Of a stretch of 64,000 nt of DNA, positions 1-11,774 are shown piece after piece. The DNA is from Lophius americanus (lineage: Eukaryota > Chordata > Actinopteri > Lophiiformes > Lophiidae). The notes under the pieces are model-generated. The model made no database searches, was not told the origin of the DNA, and saw nothing but the letters and a program-made list of their open reading frames with translations. The position numbers were made by a program, and so were the translations under genes. The stretch is from NCBI GenBank assembly GCA_037951165.1, contig JBBDHG010000053.1, forward strand, positions 430,501 through 494,500, given 5' to 3'. Each line of letters starts with the position of its first letter. Position 1 is the first letter of the stretch.

Positions 1-3000
1 GCCGACAGGGCTTGAAGGGGGTCCGGAGGGTGACCGGGAATCACGCGGACCTCCGTCTCCGTGAGGCGTCCTGCGCCTCCACGACCACGGCTCTGCGGGA
101 CAACATCAAGCAGAAAACCATAGACGATCTGGGAGGACCGACTTTCGTGAACACCTTACACTGGCTCTTCGTTAAAGGTTATTTGAAAAAGGCGCAGCAG
201 TTGCAGGTGAGCAGAGATTGTTTATTACCCCTGCTGCTGTTGTTTGTGCGTCACGTGACCTGCAGTACACCTGCGTCCCGTGTTCGTACCTGTTTCCGGT
301 AACATTTATCTCCAGACTCGCCTGCATAAACGTAAGAAGGTGCATGTTTGTTAATGCTGATGAGACTTATTCTCTAACCCCAATAATAATCTTTATAATT
401 TACGTGGCATAACTGCTGTAAAAAAAAACTATAGACACATTTTTGATCGTTTGTTTACCGAAAAACTACGGGATGGGTTTCACATCACAGCATTTAAAAT
501 GAAAACAACAACAACAACAATAATAAGCCATTGTGGCTATTGCTGCCTTTTATCCTTTGATCTTTATCTGGGTCTGAGCTTGGGGTTAACATTCAACATT
601 TCCTTTGATTCCTTTGATGTTCACTTCAGAGCGGAGCTGTAGGCTCAGTGGGCTGAACAGAGACGCTGATGTAGAAGGTTGATGGTAGATTTAGAGTCTG
701 GCAATAACTCGGACATTAATGGATACACCTGCAAGACTTTTTCCTAAACCTAGACACCTGGTGTTTTCTACATGTTTTGATGTTATTTTAAGATTCTCTA
801 CTTATTAGAATTCGCTGCATCTACTGGATCAGTGGCTAGCAAGTCCTTCTCTGCTAGCCCAGAGTCCTGCTGAGTCATGCCAAATGGAAAAGGGATTTAT
901 AAATGGAACCGAAACGCGTCGGTGTTCTCTTGTGTTATTAGACTCAAACTCTTTTTCTTTTTTTTCAAGAAAGAAAAAAGGACAGACTTTATCTTCAGAT
1001 GAGGAACAGCTTTGGTGATTAACTTTTAAGAATCTTAAATAGCTGTTGATTGTTGCTCACTGAAGATGCTTACTCGTGTTGAATGAACTCCATCTTTGGT
1101 CTTACGCCTGATGGCAGGTATTTTATGCTACTGGTAAAGCTCTTAAACACTCGATTACATTTGTTGGTGTTATTGTTTTCTTGGTGGTCGTACGATGATG
1201 TTGAACCTCGTTTTAACAACTTTATTACACTAGATAAATGTTACCGTATCTCTGAATATGTGCCGGTTGCTCTTCTTTTTTTTTGTTTACAATGTTCCTA
1301 ATATTTTAAATATACAGATATTACACATCAATAATAACAATAATAATAATACATTTAATTTATAACACACTTTACATTTGGTCCAAATCTCAAAGTCTGT
1401 TTTCCTACTGTTCTTCAAAAACTCTTCACAGCGCCCAGTGTGGACACTAATGGGTAATAATGATAATAATAATAACATCAAGAATCTGGAGAAATTAAAC
1501 CAATGGATCACCTATCAGCAGCTGGACTTTTATTTCACGAGGCTGGACTGTAATCGCTTTATTCAACAACAACAAACAATAGATATATATCAGCGGTTAC
1601 TTCACCAACAATATCCTGATGTTACGTCACTCAGCATAATCTTCACAGCTGCGGGTGAAGGAGGTTTTATCTCCTTCCACCTTCAGTGACCTTGACTCGA
1701 CCAGAGTTCAGGTTAGTCCGTCTCGATCCTTATCGTCGAACCGACACGCACAACAACATTACAGTAATTAACGCATTTATAAACCTGGAATGGCCCGGAG
1801 GAAGAGTTATTCAGTAAAAGAGGTTCTGTTTTATAAAAATAAAATTTCAAAAAATCACATAAACGCTTGTTAAAGCAAACATTGAATTGTTTCCTATTCT
1901 ACCACAAGATCCTTCCTGGAAACTGTAATGTTGACATTTGTTCAGACAAACAGACGCTTTGGAATTTTTGTTTGCCTGAAATTTACACAATAAAGAGAAA
2001 GAATTTGAATATTTAACTTTATTCCCTGAATTAAAAAAAAAAAGAAAAGTTGTTCGATTTCACATTTGAATATTATTATTTATTCATGGTGCTATTTAAT
2101 ATTTTCCAAAAAATGAATTGTCTAAAATGAGATGTTTTTGTTGAAGAAGTTTCAAATAACCTACAAACTTTTATGACAAAATCCTCAGCAAGATTGAAAA
2201 CAACTGTGACCCACATAAATGCGAACAATTCCTCCTCACTTTAGTGTTTTCTGTGTCTTTAAAAAAAAGGGCCAGATAAAAAAATGAACATTTGATATCA
2301 ACAAGATGAAACAGCGCCCCCCACAGAGCAAATTGGGGCTCAGGCCCATCTCTTACTTATAGGTTCTGGAATGTGATTTTTTAGTAATTCTGAGCATTAA
2401 TTGGCACACGGATGAATCCAGATCCTTTCATACATTCTGGATTAAATCTGGTTTAAACTGATGGAAAAAATAAAATACACACTTTCATTATCTTTCTCAA
2501 ACGCCTACATTTCCCAGCAATCCTTCGGTAATGGGCTTCTCTGGATGGATGGACCGTTTTCAAGGGCGCTGTCCTTTAACTTATTTGACCTCAGCTCCAG
2601 TTGTAAAAAATCTATTTATTACTATCATTCGTATTTTTTTTGTTTCTCATACTCCTGCAATTCTTCTGCCCTCAAATTCCTTCACAGTGACTCTGCAGAT
2701 ACAAGCGGCTGTCAGACGCGTAACCAGCACTTATTCAAAGAGACGGTAACGTTTAAGTTGTGTGATAAAGTGGTTAAAACGAGGTTCAGCTTCATCGTAC
2801 GACCAATGAGTAAACAAAAATGACATCAAATGTAAGGAGGATTCAAGGACGAACCTGTTGGCCTAGCTAGTTACCCCTGACTTGTGAAAGAACAAGCCAT
2901 GAATGGCGACGTCGAACTCTGGTTGGAAAATTGAACAAGCTCACCTTTATGAGCTCACAGGAAGCAGCAACGGAGAGAGGCCGGAACATTTATGAGGCGG

Positions 3001-3231
3001 ATGGGAACAAACTATACATGTTCTCCCAAGTAAAATATTTTTTGAATAATGATGTTTTTTCAACAATTCGCTAGCCCCACAATATGTGGGGCTAGCTGAG
3101 AAGGATTTGCTAGCCCTGATGGTCCGCCAGTGTTGTACTGCTTTATATCCATACGAGTGCCGAATAAATCAAAAATCTCTCTCTCTCTGTCTGTCTCTGT
3201 CTGTCTCTGTCTCTCTCTGTCTCTCTCTCTC

Positions 3232-3276
<45 letters not shown>

Positions 3277-6200
3277 TCAAAGATCGAGCACAGTAAGATC
3301 TACGGCCCTCTGTGGAAGTCCATCTATGGACCTTTGGTCGTGGTGAACGTGGCCAGCGCCGACCTGATCGAGCAGGTGCTACGGCAGGAAGGGAGACACC
3401 CGGTCCGAACAGACATGCCCCACTGGAGGAGCTACAGAGAGCTCCGGAACCACGCCCACGGACCCCTGACTGAGTAAGTGACCCCCGCGCCGAAAGAACG
3501 GAAGAAAAAAATGCCGCCGTGATCTGCATTCTAATCCTGGAGAGGTTCTGATCATAGAGTGTGCAGAACCGAAGATCGGGTTGGAATGTCTCCTAAAGTT
3601 TATATGACTCCCCTTTATCACTTCCATCCAACAAAATGGTGATCAAGAACCTATCAGGGCAAAAGCCTCCTCGTGACCTCAGTTTAACCCACCCATGGAT
3701 CCAAACACCGGAGAAGAACAAACACAAAGCTTTCTCCATAACAGTTTGCTGCCAAAAATAAAATTCATAACATCGGATCGGGCCTTCTGTTCTGATGCCC
3801 CTCATCTGTGGAATGCCCTTCCTGACCATCTGAGGGCTCCACAGACGACTGGGACTTTAAAAAAGGACTTAAAACTTTCCTTTTTAGCAGAACGTACTAC
3901 TTTTAATTAACTTTGCTGCTTTTTGGTCCTATTTTTAGATTATTATTATTATATATTTTTATTCATTGCTTTTATCTGCTTTTATCTTGTAGCACTTTGA
4001 GATTAGATCCAAATGTAAAGTGCGTTATAAATAAAACATATTATTATTATTACCAGTAAGGATAAAATAAGCTACTTATTAACTTAATCACACATTTCAT
4101 ATTCAATCACCCCGAGGAACATAGCAAGTTAAGGTAACGTTAGCAGTGCGGCCAACGTTAGCGCGAGCTCAGAGCCAGCCACGAGCCCTGAAGTCCACGT
4201 GACGGACCGAACGAGGCGTACAAAGTTTAACTTTCAACTGGTTTAAAGACAGAGAGCACTAAAAATGTATCACTCGTGATTTTTAAATTTAAAAATAATC
4301 TGTGTCGGCATATCAGACTTTATAAAAGTCGGTGATTGGTCAAGAAGATCGCAAGAGACAACAGTTTGTTGTCTCTAAGGTGAATATATCGCAGGTCTTT
4401 TACAGTTTTACAGTTTGAATTAGTACATGGTGTGAGTCAGTAGTATGTTTTTGGGTCACGGCCCGCCTATTAGGGTGGAGGAACAGGTTTAGACTTTTTG
4501 TGTTCACATTCTTGACTTCAGTGAAGGAGAAAATAAATCAATGTGAAAAGTCAAGATAGTTACTCATGTCAACATCTGGTCTTTCTAAGTATTGAAAGAA
4601 TCAAAAGTAAAAGTAACTCCTTCAGAATGAAAGTGTAATCTTCCGTGTTTATTAGATTAGGAGGGCACTTTAAAATACTCAAAGATCTTTAAGGTACAGA
4701 AAAGAAACGAAACATATGATCTGTATTATTATTCAGTTGCCTATTCAGCCACTAGGGGGCGTTTTGTCTGCAAAATCACAGTTTTTGAATGTAACTTTCT
4801 AACCGTTGGTCTGATTTATTCCTAATTTATCTCATATCAACCAAATTACTGAGATCTGTCTTATATTTGTTCTATTTTATTGTAATTTTTCTTAACCCTT
4901 ACTTCTCAACCATAAATCCAAATGTGTCTCAATTCAGCTCACATGAATTGAAACAAGGAAAACTGTCTTGTTTTATTGTCAAGCTCCTAAAAAAACAACT
5001 ACAGGTTGATCTGTCATCATGACCGAGTCATTACGGGATCTCACACCTCATGTAATAAATGGGTTTGGTTTAGTCAAGCTTTCAGACACTTGAGAATTCT
5101 TCTTACGTTCCCTTGTGTAGTGATTGTGTTTCTCAACGATAAATACCTCGAGGGGTGGATCTCCGTGCAAAAGGAACATTGTATTCCGTCTATTTGGGTC
5201 ATTGAATGTGTTCAGAGCCAAACAGGCACGTGATTTAAGCTGATTCATGGCATCTGATCCTCCCTGGTATTCAGTTGTTCCTGTCAGACGTGTGGAGCTG
5301 GAAACGCCGAGGCGCTGAAGCGCTGGGTCGTGGCGACATCTAAGAGTGACAGGCTGGCCTGTGTTCAGACCTGACCTCCACCTGACCCACATAAAAACCT
5401 GAATGATTCAATGATTTCAATGAGGAATGGAAGAATAACAGCAGGTAACTGGATAAGAATAAGCCCGGCTTTATTCTCCCTTTTCCTTATTGTCGACATT
5501 AAGACCAGAACCAATACGGCTTCTTTCTTATCGGTCTTTGATGTCACATATCCAATACCATCTAAGTTGGAAAAACAGCTTGACACTATTTCAGCTGATC
5601 AGATGAGGCACAAACTCCTCCGTTGTTCCCTAATATATGGGAACTAATCTTTCAGGTTAATACTGTGGGATGGTTTCATCATGGAGGAATGTGTCCTTCA
5701 AAAATCCACCTACTTTTAGACATCAAAGGAGCACAATCTCTGTCAGCCATAACATTAAAACCACCTGCTTAACGTCGGGTAGGTCCCCTCTCTTGCTGTC
5801 AAACAGCTCCGCGGTGCAACATCATCATCTTCATTTGGACTTCATCCCCAGACTGGTTCTCCGTTATTGTGGCTTCCCTCGTCGTTGTTTTTAGTCTTAC
5901 GGCTGATTTGTGTCTGATTTCTATCTTTTCATTCATAGTTTTGGTCTTTATGGCCTTTATTTAATAACAAATGTAAAATATTTCCACTCAGAAACTGGTA
6001 TAATTTAAGTGTCTGTATGTTTCCGGTGAAATCGTCTAATTGGAACTTTGAACTTCTGCGACTCCTGAACCCTTTGAGCTCGGAACACTTCGGAGATTAT
6101 TCACGTTATTTCTCTCTCATTCACCCTCCTGTGCAGAATGGGGGTTAAGTGGCAGCGCATTCGCCGCATCCTCAATCCTCGGATGCTGAAGCCCAAACAC

Positions 6201-9200
6201 GTCTCCTCCTACGCCAACACCATCAACCAGGTGGTGACGGATTTCCTGGCGAGAGTGGCCTGGCTGAGGGAAACCGACGGCGGAGGGGTGATGGTCAACG
6301 ACCTGACCGCAGAACTCTACAAGTTCTCTTTTGAAGGTCAGCAGAGGAAAAAAAAGGACAAATGAGAATAGAAGTAAATGAAACGATTAAATAGAATAGA
6401 ATAATATAGAATAGAATAGAGTCGTGTAGAGTAGAATGGAATAGAATAGAATAGGATAATATAGAATAGAGTCATGTAGAGTAGAATGGAATAGAATAGA
6501 ATATGATAATATAGAATAGAGTCATGTAGAGTAGAATGGAATAGAAAAGAATAATATAGAATAATGAAGAATAGAATAATATAGAATAGAATAGAGTCAT
6601 GTAGAGTAGAATGGAATAGAATAGAATAGGATAATATAGAATAGAGTCATGTAGAGTAGAATGGAATAGAATAGAATAGGATAATATAGAATAGAGTCAT
6701 GTAGAGTAGAATGGAATAGAAAAGAATAATATAGAATAATGAAGAATAGAATAATATAGAATAGAATATAAAAGAATAGAATAGAATCATATAGAGTAGA
6801 ATAGAGTCAGGTAGAGTAGAATGGAATGGAATAGAATAATATAGAATAGAATAGAGTCATGTAGAGTAGAATGGAATAGAATAGAATAATATAGAATAAT
6901 GAAGAATAGAATACTATAGAATAGAATAGAGTCGAGCAGAGTAGAATGTAATAGAATAGAATAATATAGAATAGAGTCGAGTCGAGTAGAGTAGAATGTA
7001 ATAGAATAGAAAAATATAGAATAGAATAGTCATGTAGAGTAGAATGGAATAGAAAATAATAAAGAATAATAAAGAATAGAATATAAAAGAATAGAATAGA
7101 ATCATATAGAATGGAATTCTATGAAATAGAATAATTAAGAATAGAATAGAATCATATAGAATATAAAATAATAGAATGGAATACAAAAGAGTCTTATAGA
7201 GTAGAATACTATTGAATAGAATCACATAGAATAGAATATAAAAGAATAGAATAGAATAATATAGAATGGAGTAGAATAAAATAAAATGGAATATATTGGT
7301 ATGAAATAGAATAGAGTGTGATGTGCTGCAGACCTCTGAGGTTCTCTGTGACGATTCTACCCGGAGCAGAGCGACTCTGGTACGTGTCCCGACATGAAGG
7401 CGAGGAAGACGAGTATTTCACTCCTCTAACGGAACACTGACCTTTTTCTGTTTGCGGAGGCGCTGTCAGTATGTGCAATGTGTGCAGTGTGTGTGCTCAG
7501 GGTGTTGAGGTTGACACACTTGCTGAGTGCTTTGGCCTCGACTGCTGATAAGATCCTGAGAGATTCCACGGCAGTTGGATCCTGAACCTCGTGTGATGAC
7601 AGGGTGACATCGTGACCGTTAATCTGGAGCCTCGTCACTGCAATATATGCAATGACATAATTATTTTTGTTGATTCCGATCACATGTGGGCAATAAAATC
7701 ACCTGCTTCTCTGTGGTTAAAGAAGAAATGTGAGATTTTGTGTGCAGGTTAAACTATTTATTAATAGTAATGATAATAATAATAATCATTATTATTATAA
7801 ACATAGAATACATTAGCCATGTTGCCATGGTTACAGATTGAATTTTCTTGAAACTCTTGACAGAAGGGGAGGAAGGTTTGTTTCACAAAAATGAAAACAT
7901 CCCATTTAAAAACCACCAGAATGCTCAGATGATACATTTGCTTTGTGCCGGTTGTGTTTCTAAACTGAGGGAATGGCGTCAGACCTGAGAAATGACGTCA
8001 TCGGTCTAACTGATGCCTGGCTTAAACATTCACATGAGGATCTTTTCGTCCACATACTTTTGGCCATGCCTCACGTGGCGTACGTGCTCCTCCGTTTAAC
8101 GCTTCTATTGTGAAATGCAGGCATCAGTTCGGTGCTGTTTGAGAGCCGGATGGGCTGCTTGAACGAGGTGGTGCCGGAGGAGACGGAAAAGTTCATCTAC
8201 TCCGTGGGGGAAATGTTCCGACTCACATCGATCATCATCCTCTTCCCCAAGTCCGTCTGGCCCTACCTGCCGCTCTGGAAAACGTTTGTGGCGACCTGGG
8301 ATCATCTCTTCAAAGTCGGCGAGTGACATTAACTTCAAATGAGAGTTTGGCATTTTACAGCCGTTCTCAAATATACATCATGTAGCCATAACATTATAAC
8401 CACCGACAGGAATGAAATCAGAATAACGTTGAGTCTCTAATTGCAGTGGATTCTGTCAGTGGGTGGGATAGACTGGGCAATAATTGGACACTTAGTCCTT
8501 TAGTTAATGTGTTGGAAAGCAGAAGAACTTTCTATGGGCTAAGCCAATTGGGATGGCAAGAAGACTGGGTCAGAGCATTTCAACAACTTGAAAACTTGTT
8601 GGGTGTATCTGGTCTTCATTGGTTAGTACGTAACAGGGTCGTCATTGGTTAGTACGTAACAGGGTCGTCATTGGTTAGTACGTAACAGGGTCTTCATTGG
8701 TTAGTACGTAACAGGGTCTTCATTGGTTAGTACGTAACAGGGTCGTCATTGGTTAGTACGTAACAGGGTCTTCATTGGTTAGTACGTAACAGGGTCTTCA
8801 TTGGTTAGTACGTAACAGGGTCTTCATTGGTTTGTATGTAACAGGGTCTTCATTGGTTAGTACGTAACAGGGTCTTCATTGGTTAGTACGTAACAGGGTC
8901 TTCATTGGTTAGTACGTAACAGGGTCTTCATTGGTTAGTACGTAACAGGGTCTTCATTGGTTAGTACGTAACAGGGTCTTCATTGGTTAGTACGTAACAG
9001 GGTCTTCATTGGTTAGTACGTAACAGGGTCGTCATTGGTTAGTACGTAACAGTGTCTTCATTGGTTAGTACGTAACAGGGTCATGGGTTTCCGACGCTCA
9101 TTAGTGAGTATTGGGTGTTTTTTCATCCCTGCTGAAAAAGTAATTACTGATTCTGATTTTACTTTATTTCTAAAAGTTGTCAGAACACATCATATTAAGT

Positions 9201-11141
9201 AGGTGGTTATAATGTTATGGCTGATCATTTTATATTCGCTTCAAATAAACGATTAAACGATTGATTTTCTTTTGCGTCTCACAGCTGAGGAGTTGGTGCA
9301 GAAGAAAATGCAGGAGATCCAAGACCAGGTTCACCTGCAGCAGGAGATGGAGGGGGCTTACCTCACCCACCTGCTGCTGGGGGATCAGATGACCGTGGAT
9401 GAGATCCTGGGCAGCATCACCGAGCTGCTGCTGGCGGGGGTGGACACAGTGAGTCTACAGTTTATGGAGTGGGTGGAGGCGAAGGATGTTTGCAGCCCAA
9501 CACACTTTGATTGGCGTAAAACAATCCTTGCTGTAATAATGGCTCCAGTTAAACGTGTCGCTCAGACCTCCTCCAACTCCAAATATTCCCGCTGAACTAC
9601 TGACACAGCAGTTTTATGTAACCTAGACAACCTGGTTCTTGTCTAGGTTGTATATATTTTTTTATCTTAGGATGTAGGAGAACTTCCTTAACTTACCTGA
9701 GCGTTAAGAAAAGTAACTAATAGCTGTCAGACAAATGCAGAGGAGTAGAAGACCGAATATTTCCCTGTTGTACCTGAACCGTCTGGGCCCCTCTCTGCTG
9801 CAGACCTCCAACACCATCTCATGGAGTCTCTACCTCCTGGCCAAGAACCCAGAGATCCAGGAGCAGCTGTACCAGGAGGTGATGAGTGTTTGCCCCGGAG
9901 AAAAGGTGCCGGTCAGCGACGACATCGCCCAGATGCCCTTCCTGAAGGCCGTCATTAGGGAGACGCTACGGTTAGCGGGGGGCTTCCATTCTTATCCCTA
10001 GAATAAATCTGTGTTTAAGTAGTAGCAGATTTGATTTCTGTGATCCTTATTCTGATATCTGCATGTTTTGATTCATGACGGTCCTCATGTTGTGTTCTGT
10101 GGTCGGCAGATTGTATCCAGTGGTTCCGGGAAACGCCCGCGTGACCGTTGAGAGTGAGATCGTGGTGGGAGATTATCTCTTCCCGAAAAGGGTGAGACGC
10201 ATCCTGAGATGTTCAGTCATTGATGAGAAAATGTTCTGATCCGTTAGAGAAAGGTTCTTTTCTAATCTAGGCAGTATAAGTCCTGTTTCCATTCACTTTC
10301 ATCTTAGTGGTTTTAATGTTATGGCTGGTCTGTGTGCATGTAAACATATGAATGCCTCCGACCCCAGCGCCCCCTGTGAAAGCTACTTGGACATCATGTG
10401 GGCATCTAATCCTGACATTTCCCTCTGAACCTGTTTTTATTTCATCTCAATAAACTTAATAAAAAAATCAGAAAAGTTTATTTAACTGCAGTTAAATTTT
10501 AACTACAGAATAAAAATCAACAACCTAAAACAAACCGAAGCCTCTTCTCTCCCAGACGCTGTTCCACCTCTGCCACTACTGCGTGTCCCACGATGAGAAG
10601 GTCTTCCCTGAGCCCGGCACCTTCCAGCCTCGGCGCTGGCTCCGAGGAGAGGAGGAGCAGTCCAAGAGGCACCCGTTTGGGTCGGTGCCGTTCGGTTTTG
10701 GAATCCGGGCCTGTCTGGGCCGACGGGTGGCTGAGCTGGAGATGTATCTCCTCCTCTCCAGGGTAAGAAAGCATCAGATTTATTCCTGTGTCAGTTCTGC
10801 TGCACATCTGAGTGTGGGTCGAAATACCTTTTTATGAGTCACACCAGCCTCCAGACCAGCAGGCGGCGCTAACGCGCTAAAAAAACCCCATCAAAACAAC
10901 AACAGAAGTGGAAGAAGAAGAAATATATTTACATACAGTGTTTATTTGTTTATGTTTACAATATATATACATATATATATATGCAATTATATTTATATAT
11001 ATATATATTTATACATATATATATAAATATGCTGTACATAAAAAAATTGATAAAAACATGTATATATAAAATAAACCAAAATATATATATATATATATAT
11101 ATATAAAAAAATACATATCTAGATAAATAAATATGTATATA

Positions 11142-11180
<39 letters not shown>

Positions 11181-11478
11181 CATATTTATTATACATAAAT
11201 AATCTAGCACCTTGAGATTTGAGCCAAATGTAAAGTGTGTTATAAATTAAATGTATTATTATATATATATATATATTTGTATATAAATAATATAATTATA
11301 TATATATATCACATGTATTTCTCCTCAAACAACGTGTCCTCTGTTTATTTTGAAGTTGATCAAAGAGTACGAGGTGAGGCCGGATCCTGCCGGGACCACC
11401 GTGGAGCCCATCACCAGAACCCTGCTCTGTCCTGCTAAACCAATCAACCTGCAGTTTCTGGACCGAGGGGTCAAATGA
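1..11478 (+). CDS. cyp27a1-like: CYP27-family mitochondrial cytochrome P450 (CYP27A1-like sterol hydroxylase), 5' partial
   Basis: Nine exons: <1-206, 3283-3473, 6137-6336, 8121-8318, 9285-9448, 9804-9970, 10110-10191, 10556-10762, 11356-11478 (stop TGA). They join in frame to 511 visible residues; only the N-terminal start of the mitochondrial targeting region is off the left edge. Seen: I-helix AGVDTTSNT at about residue 315, the K-helix ETLR at about 371-374, PERF-like FQPRRW, and the haem loop FGFGIRACLGRR with ligand Cys about 455. CYP27 enzymes are inner-membrane mitochondrial P450s that take electrons from ferredoxin and hydroxylate sterol or vitamin D side chains. The core (GCLNE, HPFGSVPFG, RACLGRR) is nearest CYP27A1; the C-terminus (INLQFLDR) and PVVPGN resemble CYP27B1, so the paralogue is not certain. 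CYP27C1 fits poorly. Exon 4 must use a GC donor (8319) to keep frame. Teleosts carry several CYP27A genes, and I infer this is one. Confidence 0.9.
633..710 (+). repeat. Dispersed repeat copy shared with 32860-33006
   Basis: The stretch around GGGCTGAACAGAGACGCTGA and the following GGCAATAAC occurs again in slc15a2 intron 20 at 32860-33006 in the same orientation. The class is not recognised. It lies in intron 1 of the CYP27 gene. Confidence 0.55.
3070..3096. repeat. Perfect 12-bp inverted repeat (GCTAGCCCCACA, 3-base loop)
   Basis: Left arm 3070-3081 and right arm 3085-3096 are exact reverse complements around ATA. The flank (to 3130) is related, in inverted orientation, to 822-870, suggesting termini or fragments of one transposable element. 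Confidence 0.6.
3176..3274 (+). repeat. (CT)n/(CTGT)n microsatellite at the exon 2 acceptor
   Basis: About 100 bases of CT with interspersed GTCT units end eight bases before the exon 2 start at 3283. It therefore forms an oversized polypyrimidine tract for that 3' splice site. Confidence 0.95.
3590..4060 (+). mobile_element. 3' end of a non-LTR retrotransposon (LINE), degenerate
   Basis: Positions 3695-3910 read as the reverse-transcriptase C-terminal segment typical of fish LINEs, with the core SDRAFCSDAPHLWNALP and a following TLKKDLK motif. It is followed by a 3' tail with GCACTTTGAGATTAGATC, GTTATAAATAAA and a TTATTA microsatellite end. This is a 5'-truncated, dead copy in CYP27 intron 2. 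The exact clade (L2, Rex1 or similar) cannot be settled by eye. Confidence 0.8.
4070..4210 (-). repeat. Dispersed repeat copy, inverted relative to 52440-52715
   Basis: The reverse complement carries GCTATGTTCCTCGGGGTGA, CTGCTAACGTTA and TGTGATTAAGTT, all present in the tandem pair at 52440-52715. The two loci are 48 kb apart, so this is an interspersed family. Class unknown. Confidence 0.65.
5735..5815 (-). mobile_element. Tc1-like transposon right-end fragment
   Basis: CAGCCATAACATTAAAACCA is followed by CCTGCTTAACGTCGGGTAGG, matching the right end of a common fish Tc1 element read on the minus strand. The rest of the element is missing. CYP27 intron 2. Confidence 0.7.
6389..7316. repeat. 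TAGAA-type pentanucleotide satellite with higher-order repeats (about 0.93 kb)
   Basis: Nearly the whole stretch is ATAGAATAGAATA variants. Longer units of about 50-60 bases (carrying GAGTCATGTAGAGTAGAATGG) recur several times, including adjacent near-identical blocks at 6440-6720. It starts about 50 bases after exon 3 of the CYP27 gene. Confidence 0.95.
8380..9236 (+). mobile_element. Deleted Tc1-like transposon with internal minisatellite
   Basis: Both terminal inverted repeats are present: GCCATAACATTATAACCACC at the left and GGTGGTTATAATGTTATGGC at the right. Between them are left-half Tc1 sequence (GTCAGTGGGTGGGAT, GACTGGGTCAGAGCATTTC), then 18 tandem 26-base units, then more transposase-region sequence (CAGGGTCATGGG, GTTGTCAGAACACATC). 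The transposase is destroyed by deletion. It sits in CYP27 intron 4. Confidence 0.85.
8615..9082 (+). repeat. 18-copy, 26-bp minisatellite inside the Tc1 relic
   Basis: The units are exactly 26 bases (468 bases in total), contain GGTTAGTACGTAACAGGGTC, and differ mainly by a G/T change at the unit start. One diverged unit is at 8823-8848 (TTTGTATGT). The unit derives from the element's own transposase-coding region. Confidence 0.97.
9620..9649. repeat. Perfect 11-bp inverted repeat (hairpin)
   Basis: Arms AACCTAGACAA and TTGTCTAGGTT flank an 8-base loop. It lies in CYP27 intron 5, about 150 bases before exon 6. Confidence 0.6.
10309..10340 (+). mobile_element. Tc1-like right-terminus fragment
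   Basis: GTGGTTTTAATGTTATGGCT matches the terminal repeat of the window's Tc1 family; only this end is recognisable. CYP27 intron 7. Confidence 0.5.
10925..11300. repeat. (TA)n-rich microsatellite region with an embedded LINE-type 3' tail
   Basis: Several TA runs, some over 20 bases, fill CYP27 intron 8. Positions 11201-11262 carry AGCACCTTGAGATTTGAGCC and GTGTTATAAATTAAATG, the same tail found at 3985-4040, with an ATTATTATA end. Confidence 0.85.
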
Positions 11479-11774
11479 AAGTCCCGACCGGAGAAAGGAG
11501 CGTCTGTGTGAGAGGTTTTAGTATTCATGCCGTGGTAGAGCGCCTTTCACCGGGACCGGCTGGAATGCAGCTAAACGGTGGCGTGAAAAACAAAGTGACT
11601 AAAGATGTGAGAGTTACGTTAAGAAGTTAGTCGAGAGAAAATAATGATCTCCGAATAGAATGTAAATATTTTAAAGAAAACAAAGACCGTTTTTTTCTCT
11701 GTGCATTTATTTACTCTCCTTTCTCTTCACATATGTTTGTATTTTATAAAGAAGTCATTAGTCAGGTTGTAAAA

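Larger units (their letters stand above)
207..3282 (+). other. Intron 1 of the CYP27 gene
   Basis: This 3.1-kb intron starts with GTGAGC and ends in a CT-rich tract before the acceptor AG at 3281-3282. It contains an exact GTCACGTGAC site at 250-259, a dispersed repeat at 633-710, a LINE-type 3' tail in minus orientation near 1319-1380 (ATTTATAACACACTTTACAT), inverted copies of a CTAGC-rich element at 822-870 and 3070-3130, and the CT microsatellite. No further gene is seen. Confidence 0.7.

Noticed and set aside
6914..7225. Ile/Leu/Tyr/Phe-rich minus-strand frame
   Set aside because: Translation of the TAGAA satellite.
8121..8335. GT donor at 8323 for CYP27 exon 4, or pseudogene by frameshift
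   Set aside because: It gives a phase clash and immediate stop, while the GC donor at 8319 restores exact family length; all other exons are intact, so a pseudogene is unlikely.
8615..9082. CRISPR-like array
   Set aside because: The 26-bp units are contiguous with no spacers, in a vertebrate intron; it is a minisatellite.
1..11478. Assignment to CYP27C1
   Set aside because: The haem-loop region and C-terminus (RACLGRR, INLQFLDR) do not fit the CYP27C1 pattern I know; CYP27A/B features dominate.
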